A stretch of DNA of 39,717 nt from Pirellulales bacterium (lineage in GTDB: Bacteria; Planctomycetota; Planctomycetia; Pirellulales; Thermoguttaceae): the NCBI GenBank assembly GCA_013360685.1, contig JABWBD010000017.1:1-39717 (forward strand). Direction: 5' to 3'. The notes below the pieces were generated by a model. The model saw only the letters and a program-made list of their open reading frames with translations, made no database searches and had not been told where the DNA came from. Position numbers and translations under genes: made by a program. How positions within the stretch are numbered: the first letter of the stretch is position 1; the number at the start of each line of letters is the position of its first letter. Below, piece by piece: positions 14,860 through 22,719 of the stretch.

Positions 14860-14986
14860 GGCGTGGTTCAGACTTGAGCATCGGTGAGTTACAGAAGTAG
14901 GTCCCGTTTGCCGAGCGGGAGCTGTGGTGCAAGGTCCCGCTCGGCAAGCGGGACCTACCAGTTGTCACCCGCATCTGAACCACGCC
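14860..14986. mobile_element. MITE-like element with 13-bp terminal inverted repeats and 8-bp target duplication
   Basis: A 127-bp non-coding element. Its ends are perfect 13-bp inverted repeats, GGCGTGGTTCAGA (14860-14872) and TCTGAACCACGCC (14974-14986). Immediately outside both ends is the same 8-mer GAAGTTGC (14852-14859 and 14987-14994), as expected for a target-site duplication. The interior is a nested inverted repeat (see 14897-14958), and the parts between show weak inverted similarity, so nearly the whole element can fold into one hairpin. No transposase is encoded, so mobilisation would need a transposase elsewhere in the genome. It lies between the sugar isomerase and nitrilase genes. 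Confidence 0.75.
14897..14958. repeat. Inner 24-bp inverted repeat of the MITE-like element
   Basis: Arms 14897-14920 (starting GTAGGTCCCGTTTGCC) and 14935-14958 pair at 23 of 24 positions around a 14-nt loop. The single difference is T against G, which still pairs as G-U in RNA. The unit (GTAGGTCCCG.TTGCCGAGCGGGA) resembles the REP-like hairpin at 5360-5410 in design, though not in sequence. Confidence 0.7.
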
Positions 14987-14994
14987 GAAGTTGC

Positions 14995-15532
14995 GCTGGC
15001 AGACGCAACCGCAAGTATTGACTCTGGAAACACTTACGAGATTGTCCTTGTCCGCAACGCGTGCAACATGGATGCGGTGCGTTGGGAACGTGGCCACTCC
15101 GCACCGGCGCCACCCCGCGCCGCAACCGCCCTTCAAACCTCGATATCGTCGCCCGAGTCATCCCTCCCCCCGTCATCCTTCATCCTCCTCCGCGTACGCG
15201 TGGAAGGGGTTGCCAATCCAAGATTCCGTTCAGGAGGTCCAGAAATCGGAAAATCGCGAAGTCGTCCGCCAATGACCATGAACGGCTGACCGTCCGCGGC
15301 AGTGCGACGCCTACGCGCAAACCCGTCGGGTGTTCTCTCCACTCGATGAGATACATGAAACGGACCATTGGCTTGACCGCCGGGAAGGGGCGTGGGATGA
15401 TTCTCACTCTGGAAACGAGGGTTTTTCGCCCACCTTGAGGCCGTAACCAGACCCCGACTGCTCTCACCCCCGGTTCCTTCCCGAAGCGGGAGAGGGGAGC
15501 TGGATTGCCTACCAATACTTCTAGGTATCTTT
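14995..15532. other. Non-coding stretch before the nitrilase gene
   Basis: I find no gene I can support in these 538 bases. Short open frames exist on both strands but have no family features. The last 80 bases hold a partly self-complementary C-rich element near 15470-15505 (CCCGAAGCGGGAGAGGGG) of the kind often found between planctomycete genes. Together with the MITE this separates the nitrilase gene from the operon. Confidence 0.5.
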
Positions 15533-16495
15533 ATGCGAGACATCCGGATCGCCGCCGTCCAGTTTGAAGCCCGCGACAGCGACAAGGAGTACAACCTCGG
15601 CCGGATCGCGGCATTGGCCCGGCATGCGGTCGAGCAGGAGGCGGAAATCGTCAGTTTCCACGAGTGCTCGATTACGGGGTATACGTTCCTGCAGACGCTT
15701 TCACGCGAGGAGATGGATCGGCTAGCTGAACCGGTGCCGGACGGCCCGAGCACGCAACGGCTGATCGGGCTTTCGCGGGAATTGAACGTTCCGCTCATGG
15801 CTGGACTGCTGGAGTCGGAAGGCGGCCGGTTGTTCAATACCTACGTGGCCGTTTCGCCCGACGGTTTTGTCGCCAAACACCGCAAGATCCACGCCTTCAT
15901 CAGCAAGCACCTCACGTGCGGCGACCGGTTCACCGTTTTCGACCTCTGTGGCATCCGCTGCGGGATTCTTACCTGCTACGACAACAATCTTGTCGAGAAT
16001 CCCCGAATCACCACGATGATGGGGGCCGAGGTGATTTTCGCCCCGCACGTGACCTGCGGGCTCGAAAGCCCCATGCCAGGCCGCGGGAAGATCGAACAGC
16101 GGCTATGGGACGAGCGCCGGCGCGATCCGGTCCCCTTGCGGATGGAATTTCAGGGGCCGAAGGGTCGGGGCTGGCTGATGCGCTGGCTGCCGGCGCGGGC
16201 GTATGAGAACGGCGTGTACTACGTATTCTCCAACGCGGTGGGCGTCGACTACGACACGATCAAGACCGGCAATGCCATGATCCTCGACCCGTTCGGCGAG
16301 GTGGTTGCCGAGTCGGTTGCCCTGGGCGACGACGTGGTCGTGGCGCTGTGCACCCCCGAGAAGATCGAGCAGTCCGGCGGCCGTCGCTATCTGCGGGCGA
16401 GGCGGCCGGAACTCTACGCGAAGCTCGTCGAGCCGCTCCCGGCAGGCCAATCGCCGGAAATCAACCCCGGCTGGCGAATCCACACCGCCCGATAG
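15533..16495 (+). CDS. Nitrilase-superfamily carbon-nitrogen hydrolase
   Basis: A 320-residue protein of the CN-hydrolase fold with the full catalytic triad Glu44 (SFHECSITGY), Lys118 (AKHRKIH) and Cys148 (GILTCYDNN). The family includes amidases, N-carbamoyl amino acid amidohydrolases and nitrilases. It is longer than minimal amidases because of an insertion around residues 185-215 (GRGKIEQRLWDERRRDP) before the AYENGVYYVFSNAVG strand. It is cytoplasmic; no signal peptide. It starts at ATG 15533 with no clear Shine-Dalgarno. With an aminotransferase and amidohydrolases nearby, release of ammonia from an amide or carbamoyl intermediate is possible, but the 832-nt gap makes the functional link weak. 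Confidence 0.88.
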   Translation: MRDIRIAAVQFEARDSDKEYNLGRIAALARHAVEQEAEIVSFHECSITGYTFLQTLSREEMDRLAEPVPDGPSTQRLIGLSRELNVPLMAGLLESEGGRLFNTYVAVSPDGFVAKHRKIHAFISKHLTCGDRFTVFDLCGIRCGILTCYDNNLVENPRITTMMGAEVIFAPHVTCGLESPMPGRGKIEQRLWDERRRDPVPLRMEFQGPKGRGWLMRWLPARAYENGVYYVFSNAVGVDYDTIKTGNAMILDPFGEVVAESVALGDDVVVALCTPEKIEQSGGRRYLRARRPELYAKLVEPLPAGQSPEINPGWRIHTAR

Positions 16496-16725
16496 TCCGT
16501 GTCGTGGAGGCACCGGCCGTTGCGAAACCGCCGCGCGGGTGTTGCCCTGGGGAGACAGAACTACCCCGCGATTCCGGACACGGGAATGTGCGAAGGACGG
16601 AAGTTGTTGCACAGCAACGGCTTGCGCGCCGCGTCCCACCCGTTGGCACACGGAGTGCTCTTAAGAACTCCGCGGTCGCAGGGACCGGAAGCCAACAAGG
16701 AAAGAGAAGGGAGCAGCGGCATCCG

Positions 16726-16962
16726 ATGAGAACCAATGGCGTTAAGATTCTCGACCCGGTATTGGAGAGCAAACAGCTTGATTGGATGGTCGTTCGCGTA
16801 GAGGAATGCCCGAACGAGCAGGCCGAGCGGCAACTCGTCGCGAGGCACTTCCGATTGCCCCGGCAGCCGGCGGGCAATTTGCGGGCGTACGTGGAACCGG
16901 TCGTCGTGCGGCGGAGCCGGCGGCGGGTGTTGTTCCAGCAAGCGTCGGGAGAGGTTTTTTAG
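16726..16962 (+). CDS. Small basic protein of unknown function
   Basis: A 78-residue, Arg- and Val-rich protein starting at ATG 16726, with GAAGGGAG about 15 nt upstream. The core reads LDWMVVRVEE, then RQPAGNLRAYVEPVVVRR and RRVLFQQASGEVF, a regular amphipathic pattern suggesting a beta-rich domain. I have an impression of similar short proteins in other planctomycete genomes but cannot name the family. The frame is open upstream to 16348, antisense-like over the nitrilase end, so the start is uncertain. The stop at 16962 is 11 nt from the convergent oxidoreductase gene's end. It may be real, or the remnant of a larger gene. Confidence 0.45.
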   Translation: MRTNGVKILDPVLESKQLDWMVVRVEECPNEQAERQLVARHFRLPRQPAGNLRAYVEPVVVRRSRRRVLFQQASGEVF

Positions 16963-16972
16963 CACGACCGAT

Positions 16973-18847
16973 TCAGAATTCGCGCAAGGACTCGTGAATT
17001 CCTTTGTGGACCTCGTACCAGAAACTGAAGGCGGCCTCCGGTTCGTCTCTCTTGAACTGGTCGAGCCAATGGAGCAGTTCCGTGCGGTCGACGCCTTCCA
17101 CGTCGCGCTGCCGCTTCAGGTACGTGTGGATGAGGTCGATGTTCCGCTGCGACTCCCAAAAGACGGAGGAGTTGCGGCTGTTGATGCGGCTGGCCGTGAT
17201 GGCGACGCGCGAGAGGTACTCGTCTTTCATGCCGTAGAGCGAGCCCATGATCTCCGGCAGCATCTCTTCCGCCCAGAGCCGGTGGAAGCGGCACATGCCG
17301 AGGTTGTCGAGGACCAACTCGTCGCGGAACCGCTGGGCATTGATCCGGCCCAGGCTCCGCGGCGGCATGAAATCGTTGCCGTAGTACATATAGTACTTGC
17401 CCATGATCGCCATGGGAGACAGTGCGCCGGGAGTCCAGTACTGGTTCGGCACCGTCCAGCCTTTGCGAGCGTAGCCGAGGTAAACAAACGGATCGAGGAT
17501 CTCTTTGCCACGGTCGCGGGCCAGGCGCCGGCCGAACTTGCGCGGCCCTTCCGAGAGATCCAGGACGCCGCGCCGATGGATGATCGAATCGAGTAGTTCA
17601 ACGCCGAGTTCCGCATTGGTCATCGAATCGGTTTCCAGGGCGAAACTGGCCGGCGAGAAGACCGGACGGCCTTTCACTCCCAAGTCCTCGCCGCCGAGCA
17701 AATTGCGGTCGAGGCACTCCATCAGCCAGCCGAGAACGCCGCCGACCGAGATGGCGTCGAAACCGTAGCGATCGGCATGGCGGTTCAGCCGCTCGGCCGC
17801 GCGCTGGTCGAAGATGCCGCACAACGGCCCCATCGTCTGGTAAGGTTCGTAATCCTTCTTGAACTCGGCGCGGGTCTTCTTGCAGACGGCCGGGCAGGGT
17901 TCGCCGCAGTTGCGCTGATTCTTCGGCTGGATTGTCTCCTCGTTGAACTGCCGGAGATAATGTTCGACGATGAATTTCCGGTGCATCTCGCGGCGATCTT
18001 CTTCCGGCAGATAGACGCTCCGGTAGTTGAAGGCGAGCAAGCGGCCGCCGACGGTGGCGTAGTTGACGCCGAACGTGCCGCCGGTCTCGAACTTCGGGTC
18101 GTAGCGGTACTTGACCGTGGCCTCAAGGTCCTTCGCGCCGAGTTTCTTCTGGTACTTGTCCTGGAACCACTGGTCGGCTACGTTGCGGTCGCGGAAATCC
18201 TCGTCGATGAATGTGCCGCCGTAGATGATCGCGGCAACTCCGTGGTGCTGGAGCATCTTGCTCCCCATGCCGCCGCGGCCTGCCCAGGTATCGATCTCGG
18301 TAATCCGTCCTTTGTAGATCGGTGCCGAGCCGATGGCGCCGAAATCGGTTGCTTCCGCGGCGGGACCGACGGCCAGCACGCGAGGGTCGCTCTGGTAGTG
18401 CTCGCCGAAACGGTCGAGGGCATGGTCCATCATGGCGTAGACCCCGCCGTGGCCGCTCTCCCAGACCCGGCGGAGATCGACGGGCTGGATGCGGACCTCG
18501 ATCTCCTCGCCGTGCGTTCGGTTGAGATAGAGGACCGACGGCGAGGGGGCCTTCCCGACCAGGCAAAGCATGTTGAGCCCGAGGTTGTCGAAGACCAGAC
18601 CGGCTCCGCCCATCGTGGAGATATAGAAACCGCCCCAGCAGGGCGAGAAGGCGTTGAAGATCAGGCGGTTGGAACCGGGCAGGATCGACCCGGCCAACAG
18701 CCCGGTGCCGATATTGAGGCTGTTGTACTTCCCGGCCAGGTGAAGCCCGAGGTCGACGGGGCCGAAAAAGTCGCCCAGCGGGTAGCGTTGGATGCGGTAG
18801 AAACCGGTGGCGGCGTCGACGAAGAGTACTTTCTGGTGAGCTTGCAT
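16973..18847 (-). CDS. Aldehyde:ferredoxin oxidoreductase-like tungsto/molybdoenzyme
   Basis: A 624-residue member of the AOR family, close to the usual 600-620. The N-terminal domain has GLHLAGKYNSLNIGTGLLAGS and WGGFYISTMGGAGLVF, matching the pterin-binding GG-rich segments. Cys314, Cys318, Cys322 (NCGEPCPAVC) and Cys519 (NLGMCRFH) are the [4Fe-4S] ligands. The first spacing is C-x3-C-x3-C, whereas the Pyrococcus enzyme has C-x2-C-x3-C. AORs oxidise aldehydes to acids with ferredoxin, or reduce acids. AGGAGGT sits 5 nt before ATG 18847, an unusually good ribosome-binding site here. No ferredoxin or pterin-synthesis gene is next to it. The downstream gene boundary is convergent with the small protein at 16726. 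The substrate is unknown. Confidence 0.85.
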   Translation of the reverse strand: MQAHQKVLFVDAATGFYRIQRYPLGDFFGPVDLGLHLAGKYNSLNIGTGLLAGSILPGSNRLIFNAFSPCWGGFYISTMGGAGLVFDNLGLNMLCLVGKAPSPSVLYLNRTHGEEIEVRIQPVDLRRVWESGHGGVYAMMDHALDRFGEHYQSDPRVLAVGPAAEATDFGAIGSAPIYKGRITEIDTWAGRGGMGSKMLQHHGVAAIIYGGTFIDEDFRDRNVADQWFQDKYQKKLGAKDLEATVKYRYDPKFETGGTFGVNYATVGGRLLAFNYRSVYLPEEDRREMHRKFIVEHYLRQFNEETIQPKNQRNCGEPCPAVCKKTRAEFKKDYEPYQTMGPLCGIFDQRAAERLNRHADRYGFDAISVGGVLGWLMECLDRNLLGGEDLGVKGRPVFSPASFALETDSMTNAELGVELLDSIIHRRGVLDLSEGPRKFGRRLARDRGKEILDPFVYLGYARKGWTVPNQYWTPGALSPMAIMGKYYMYYGNDFMPPRSLGRINAQRFRDELVLDNLGMCRFHRLWAEEMLPEIMGSLYGMKDEYLSRVAITASRINSRNSSVFWESQRNIDLIHTYLKRQRDVEGVDRTELLHWLDQFKRDEPEAAFSFWYEVHKGIHESLREF

Positions 18848-18889
18848 GAGCGACCTCCTGCCGGCTCGGGAGCGAGTTCGAGGGTGATT

Positions 18890-20773
18890 CTACTGCCCCG
18901 CCGCCAGTTCCTGAAGTTGCTTCAGAAGGCGGACGACCTGATCGTAACGGCCCTCCCCGTAGGCATGTTCCAAACGGCTCAGCGCAGCCGTCATGCTCCA
19001 GGCGCGGGTGGAGTTGGCAAGCCGCTGGCCGTCGATGCGGCTGACGCCGTCGGAGGAGGCCAGCAACTGCTCGGCCTCCTGCCTGAGCTTGTCGCGGAGC
19101 GTTGCGAAACGGATCTCGCGGATTACGTCCTGCACATACTGCTTCTCGGCCGGGCAGGTTGCTGCTTCGAGGGCCTTGGCAAGGTTTTCCGGCGCTGGAA
19201 AACCGCCGTCGAGCGGTTCCATCGCGGCCATCACCTGTTCATGGGCCTGGAGCGCTTCGGGCAGAAGTTCTTCATTGTAGATCCGCTGGAGCTCTTTCCA
19301 GTCGCCCGGCAACTCGCGGACGCCGGGATCGCGGGCGGTGCTCACGCGGACCGGAGCGACCTGGCCTGCCTGGTAGACCTCCCAGCGGTCGAAATGGCCA
19401 TCGGCATCCGTGTCGAACATGCGGACCTCGCCGATGGCGTCTTTCGAACCGAGATTGCCGACGCGAAGCCATCCTTCCGTCGCGCCCTTCAGATGGACGC
19501 GGCGGTCGGCACGGCAGTAGTAGAGTTCACGCTTTGTCGAGGGCGTCGGGCAGAATTCCCGCCGCATGTTCCACTCCTGCGTCGGACCGCCCGTGTTGTG
19601 CATGATCCGCCGGGTCCACATCCAGAAAATCCCTTCCCAGCGGCGGTCCTCGTCGGCGTGCGGGCCGTGGCCGAGCGAGACGCTGTCGTCGGCGAACTCG
19701 CGCCAACTGAAGCCGGTCTGCTCGGCCGGATACGACTCCGAGATCTGGCGGAGTTTCTCGAACGGCGTGACGACCGTCGTCTTCGGCTCGCGCCGCAACG
19801 GGCTGGTCTGTTCCATGCCTTCGAATTGATAGGGCAACCGGCCGATCATGTTGAAGCCGAGGTCGTGGTGCAGGGGCCGCTGCTGGGAATTGAGGTTGTC
19901 GACGTCGATGCTATAGCGGATGTTGACCGCGCCCATCTTCCGCAACCGCTCGGCAAACGGCATCCGGTAGTTGAACAGCGAGTTGCCCGGATCGCGTTCT
20001 TCCTCGGGGTTGAAATCCAGCGGCGCCGCGCTGACCCGGACCACGGCCTCCGAGAGTCCGTCGCCGTCGGTATCGTAGAAGGCGAAGGGGCATTCGCTGA
20101 TCGGCCACCACCGCTTTTCGTCGGGGTCGTAGCGGTTGGCGTAGACGATGCTGTCGCCGTACGGGTCGCACTCGAAGAAATTGGCGCCGTACTCGTAGTT
20201 GGTGATTTTCCACATCAGCCCGTCGCCGTCCAGGTCGTTTCCGAACCAGGCAATCCGCAGTTTGCCTTCGTCGAAATAACGGATGTCCATCTGGTCGGGC
20301 CTATTGTCGCCGTCGTTGTCGATGTAGTCGACCATGCGGTCGGCTGTCCCGTCCGCGCCGTAGTCGGCGACGGTGCAGTCGCTGTCGGCATCGCCGTCGG
20401 AGGCGCCGTCGGGCATGTCGCCGTCGTCGTCGATCACCCAGACGATCAGGTCGGTCTCGCGGGGCTGCCGGCTGCCGTAGATGTAACGGAGGGTCCGCCG
20501 CTCGCGGCGAACAAGCATCTTCCCACCGCCGGGCTCCTCGCTCTTCACCATGAACTGTTCGCCGACCTTGAGGCCCTGGGCCTTCGGCCACCAGGGTTTC
20601 GCGGTCAAGGGCAACGAGCCGTCGGCGGCCAGCGCCGTTTCCGTCTCCCACCAGGCCGGCTTCCCGTCAGAGGCGCAAAGGGTTGAGGCGATGGCAAAAA
20701 GAGCGAGCAGTGCGGCGCCGGCGGCCATGCAGGGGGCCAAAGAGCCTGTTCGAGAGCGTTGCGGTTGGACCAT
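18890..20773 (-). CDS. Secreted protein with multiple D.D.DG calcium-loop motifs
   Basis: A 627-residue protein with a Sec signal peptide (hydrophobic residues 12-34, likely cleavage near CASDG). Between residues 115 and 230 it has a run of aspartate-rich loops: DDDGDMPDG, DADSD, DNDGDNRPD, NDLDGDGL and DTDGDGLSE, with another (DTDADGHFDRWE) late in the protein. These fit EF-hand/thrombospondin-3-type Ca2+ loops. The C-terminal 120 residues are helical (EALQAHEQVMAAM, LRDKLRQEAEQLL). No enzyme motif is recognised. ATG 20773 is chosen because AAAGGAGCC precedes it; the longer frame to 20866 runs into palindromic repeats. It lies 42 nt upstream of the AOR-like gene on the same strand, so the two are probably co-transcribed. 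Confidence 0.75.
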   Translation of the reverse strand: MVQPQRSRTGSLAPCMAAGAALLALFAIASTLCASDGKPAWWETETALAADGSLPLTAKPWWPKAQGLKVGEQFMVKSEEPGGGKMLVRRERRTLRYIYGSRQPRETDLIVWVIDDDGDMPDGASDGDADSDCTVADYGADGTADRMVDYIDNDGDNRPDQMDIRYFDEGKLRIAWFGNDLDGDGLMWKITNYEYGANFFECDPYGDSIVYANRYDPDEKRWWPISECPFAFYDTDGDGLSEAVVRVSAAPLDFNPEEERDPGNSLFNYRMPFAERLRKMGAVNIRYSIDVDNLNSQQRPLHHDLGFNMIGRLPYQFEGMEQTSPLRREPKTTVVTPFEKLRQISESYPAEQTGFSWREFADDSVSLGHGPHADEDRRWEGIFWMWTRRIMHNTGGPTQEWNMRREFCPTPSTKRELYYCRADRRVHLKGATEGWLRVGNLGSKDAIGEVRMFDTDADGHFDRWEVYQAGQVAPVRVSTARDPGVRELPGDWKELQRIYNEELLPEALQAHEQVMAAMEPLDGGFPAPENLAKALEAATCPAEKQYVQDVIREIRFATLRDKLRQEAEQLLASSDGVSRIDGQRLANSTRAWSMTAALSRLEHAYGEGRYDQVVRLLKQLQELAAGQ

Positions 20774-20820
20774 CAGTGGCTCCTTTCTCGTTGGATTCAG
20801 AACAAGACCAGCACACGTAA

Positions 20821-20943
20821 AACGGAATGCATTCCGTTCATTCAGCCGTGAGACGCGGAAGGTCAACGGAATGCATTGCGTTGTGCGGGCTGAACGGAAT
20901 GAAACTCGTTTTACGGAACTAACGGAATGAATTCCGTTTTACC
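20821..20943. repeat. Cluster of four ACGGAATGMATTCCGT palindromes
   Basis: Four copies lie in 123 bases. AACGGAATGCATTCCGTT (20821-20838) is a perfect 18-bp palindrome, AACGGAATGCATTGCGTT (20865-20882) has one mismatch, AACGGAATGAAACTCGTTTTAC starts at 20893, and AACGGAATGAATTCCGTTTTACC is at 20921-20943. They occupy the gap between the divergent secreted-protein and kinase genes. The last copy is nearly identical to the one at 7872-7894. They could be binding sites for a dimeric regulator or copies of a small mobile palindrome. Confidence 0.75.
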
Positions 20944-21088
20944 CCGGACGGAAACTGGACCGGTCGGGGGCCGGTCACGGCTTCTCCATAATACTACAAC
21001 GTTACGGTCCGGGTCGATGGGGGGATAGGTGGAATCGCAGTAACTCCGGAGCGCGCGGCAATCGGGGGCGCCGCCAGGGTGCACTGCC

Positions 21089-21118
21089 TTGACGACGCGG
21101 GCCGGTTGGAGGTAACGT
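21089..21118 (+). promoter_or_regulatory. Possible sigma70-type promoter of the kinase gene
   Basis: TTGACG (21089-21094) and TAACGT (21113-21118) are separated by 18 bp and lie about 50 nt before the kinase start at 21170. The -10 match is weak and planctomycete promoters are poorly defined, so this is only a candidate. Confidence 0.25.
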
Positions 21119-21169
21119 ATTCGTAGGGGGATTGGACTCGAGACATCGTGCCGCGCGGGCAGACACCCA

Positions 21170-22582
21170 GTGAAAACACCGCAAGGAACCGCCTTCGAGC
21201 GTTGCGCATTGGCCAGCGGACTGCTCACACGCGAACAGCTCAATGCCGCCCGTGCCGCCCTGGGTTGGCCCGCCCATTTCCCCATCGGCGCGGAAGTCTC
21301 GGACCGCGAGCAGGAACTTGCCAACCAGGTTGTCCAGATGGGGCACCTGAATCCGTGGCAAGCGCTCCAGCTCCTTGAGGGACGCACCAAGTTCAATCTG
21401 GGCCCGTACTGGATTGTCGACTCCATCGGCCGCGGCGGCATGGGGCAGGTGTTCAAAGGCGAACACAGCGTACTGGGTCGGGTCGTGGCGATCAAGGTGC
21501 TGCCGCAGAGCAAGTCCACGCCCGAAGCCGTCGCCAACTTTACCCGCGAAATTCGCGCCCAGGCCCGGCTCGACCACGAAAACCTGGTGCGTGCCTTTGA
21601 TGCGGGCGAAGACGGCAACGTTTACTACCTCGTCGTCGAGTATGTTGCCGGGGCCGACTTAAGGAAACTCGTGCGGAGCCAAGGCCCGCTCTCGATGCAG
21701 CAGGCGGCAAGCATCACGGCCCAAGTCGCCGCTGCGCTGCAGCACGCGCACGAGGCGGGGCTGATCCATCGCGACGTCAAGCCGGGAAACGTCCTGGTGA
21801 CGCCGGACGGCCATGCCAAGCTGTCGGACCTCGGGCTGGCCGGGCCCCTGGATGCCGATCCGCAGAGCGATCCGCGGTTCGGCCGGATCGTGGGGACGGC
21901 GGATTACGTTTCCCCGGACCATATCAAGTATCCGGCCAACCCCACACCGGCCTGGGACATCTATTCCCTGGGATGCACGCTCTACTATGCCGTGACAGGC
22001 AAGGTCCCATTCCCCGGCGGTTCGACGGCCGACAAGGCCCGCGCGCATTGTGAACTTCGGCCCCTGGACCCCAGGCGCCTGAACCCATCCTTGAGCGCCG
22101 AATTCGTCGAAGTGGTCGCCGACATGATGGCCAAGGACCCTCGCGAACGAATCAGCTCGGCCGCGGAAGTGCGAGTGCGGCTGTGGCCCTGGATGGGTCC
22201 GCTGACCGCCATTCCCATGGACCCGGTTCCCCTTTCTTCCCGGTCGGAAGGCAGCGGCGCGCTCGGCACGGCGGGCAAACTGCGGCCGCGAGGCCGCGAG
22301 GAAGCGGCCCAGAAGCAGGAAGGCGACTGGAAAGAGACCCTGATGAGCTTTCCGGATCTTGCCGAGCTGATCCACGAAGCGGCCCAGCCTTCCGCCCCGA
22401 CCCTCCAGTCGACCGACCCGGCGGCCTCCGCGGCCGAACAGACCTACAGCGCGCTGGATATCAAGCAGCCCGATCCCTGGGACGGAATCCTCTTGCACCC
22501 GTTGGTCGTCCTGGTGCTCTTGCCGATGAGCCTGGTCGGTCTGGTGATGCTCATTTGGTGGCTCCTCCATCTGCCAGGCTGA
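21170..22582 (+). CDS. Membrane-anchored Ser/Thr protein kinase (Hanks type)
   Basis: A 470-residue protein. Residues 1-75 form the small N-terminal domain common to planctomycete kinases (SGLLTREQLNAAR, then VVQMGHLNPWQALQLLEG). The kinase domain follows at 80-350: glycine loop GRGGMGQVFKG (88-98), VAIK lysine 109, HRDVKPGNVL with catalytic Asp202, and DLG (Asp220) instead of DFG. A linker rich in Pro/Ser/Glu follows, then one C-terminal membrane helix (about 445-467, LVVLVLLPMSLVGLVML), placing the kinase domain in the cytoplasm. There is no extracellular sensor domain. The start is GTG 21170. The gene converges with the CvpA-like gene; a REPIN-like hairpin lies between. The substrate is unknown. 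Confidence 0.9.
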   Translation: MKTPQGTAFERCALASGLLTREQLNAARAALGWPAHFPIGAEVSDREQELANQVVQMGHLNPWQALQLLEGRTKFNLGPYWIVDSIGRGGMGQVFKGEHSVLGRVVAIKVLPQSKSTPEAVANFTREIRAQARLDHENLVRAFDAGEDGNVYYLVVEYVAGADLRKLVRSQGPLSMQQAASITAQVAAALQHAHEAGLIHRDVKPGNVLVTPDGHAKLSDLGLAGPLDADPQSDPRFGRIVGTADYVSPDHIKYPANPTPAWDIYSLGCTLYYAVTGKVPFPGGSTADKARAHCELRPLDPRRLNPSLSAEFVEVVADMMAKDPRERISSAAEVRVRLWPWMGPLTAIPMDPVPLSSRSEGSGALGTAGKLRPRGREEAAQKQEGDWKETLMSFPDLAELIHEAAQPSAPTLQSTDPAASAAEQTYSALDIKQPDPWDGILLHPLVVLVLLPMSLVGLVMLIWWLLHLPG

Positions 22583-22651
22583 TTCCATTTTGGACTTTGG
22601 ATTGCGCGGTGTGTCGTTACGCAATTCTGATCCGGAATTGCAGGAGCAAGA

Positions 22652-22703
22652 GTGTGGCACGGCACTCCGTGCCGTGATTCACGACGCAGAGCGTCGTGCC
22701 ACG
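22652..22703. repeat. REPIN-like double hairpin between convergent genes
   Basis: Two adjacent perfect hairpins: CACGGCA-CTCCG-TGCCGTG (22658-22676) and CACGACGC-AGA-GCGTCGTG (22680-22698). The flanks GTGGCACG (22654-22661) and CGTGCCAC (22695-22702) also pair, so the whole unit is a nested inverted repeat, as in a REPIN. Between convergent genes it could also serve as a bidirectional terminator, although no T-run follows. Confidence 0.65.
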
Positions 22704-22719
22704 CTGGGTGGAACCCGCC

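Noticed and set aside
17777..20686. 969-codon open frame on the plus strand
   Set aside because: It lies wholly antisense to the AOR-like gene and the secreted Ca-loop gene, which both show clear family motifs. Its Arg/Val/Ala-rich, low-information translation is what high G+C third positions produce on the opposite strand.
18890..20773. Dockerin domain in the Ca-loop protein
   Set aside because: The D.D.DG loops are not arranged as the paired 22-residue dockerin repeats with flanking helices, and no cohesin is seen. Thrombospondin-3/EF-hand-like loops fit better.
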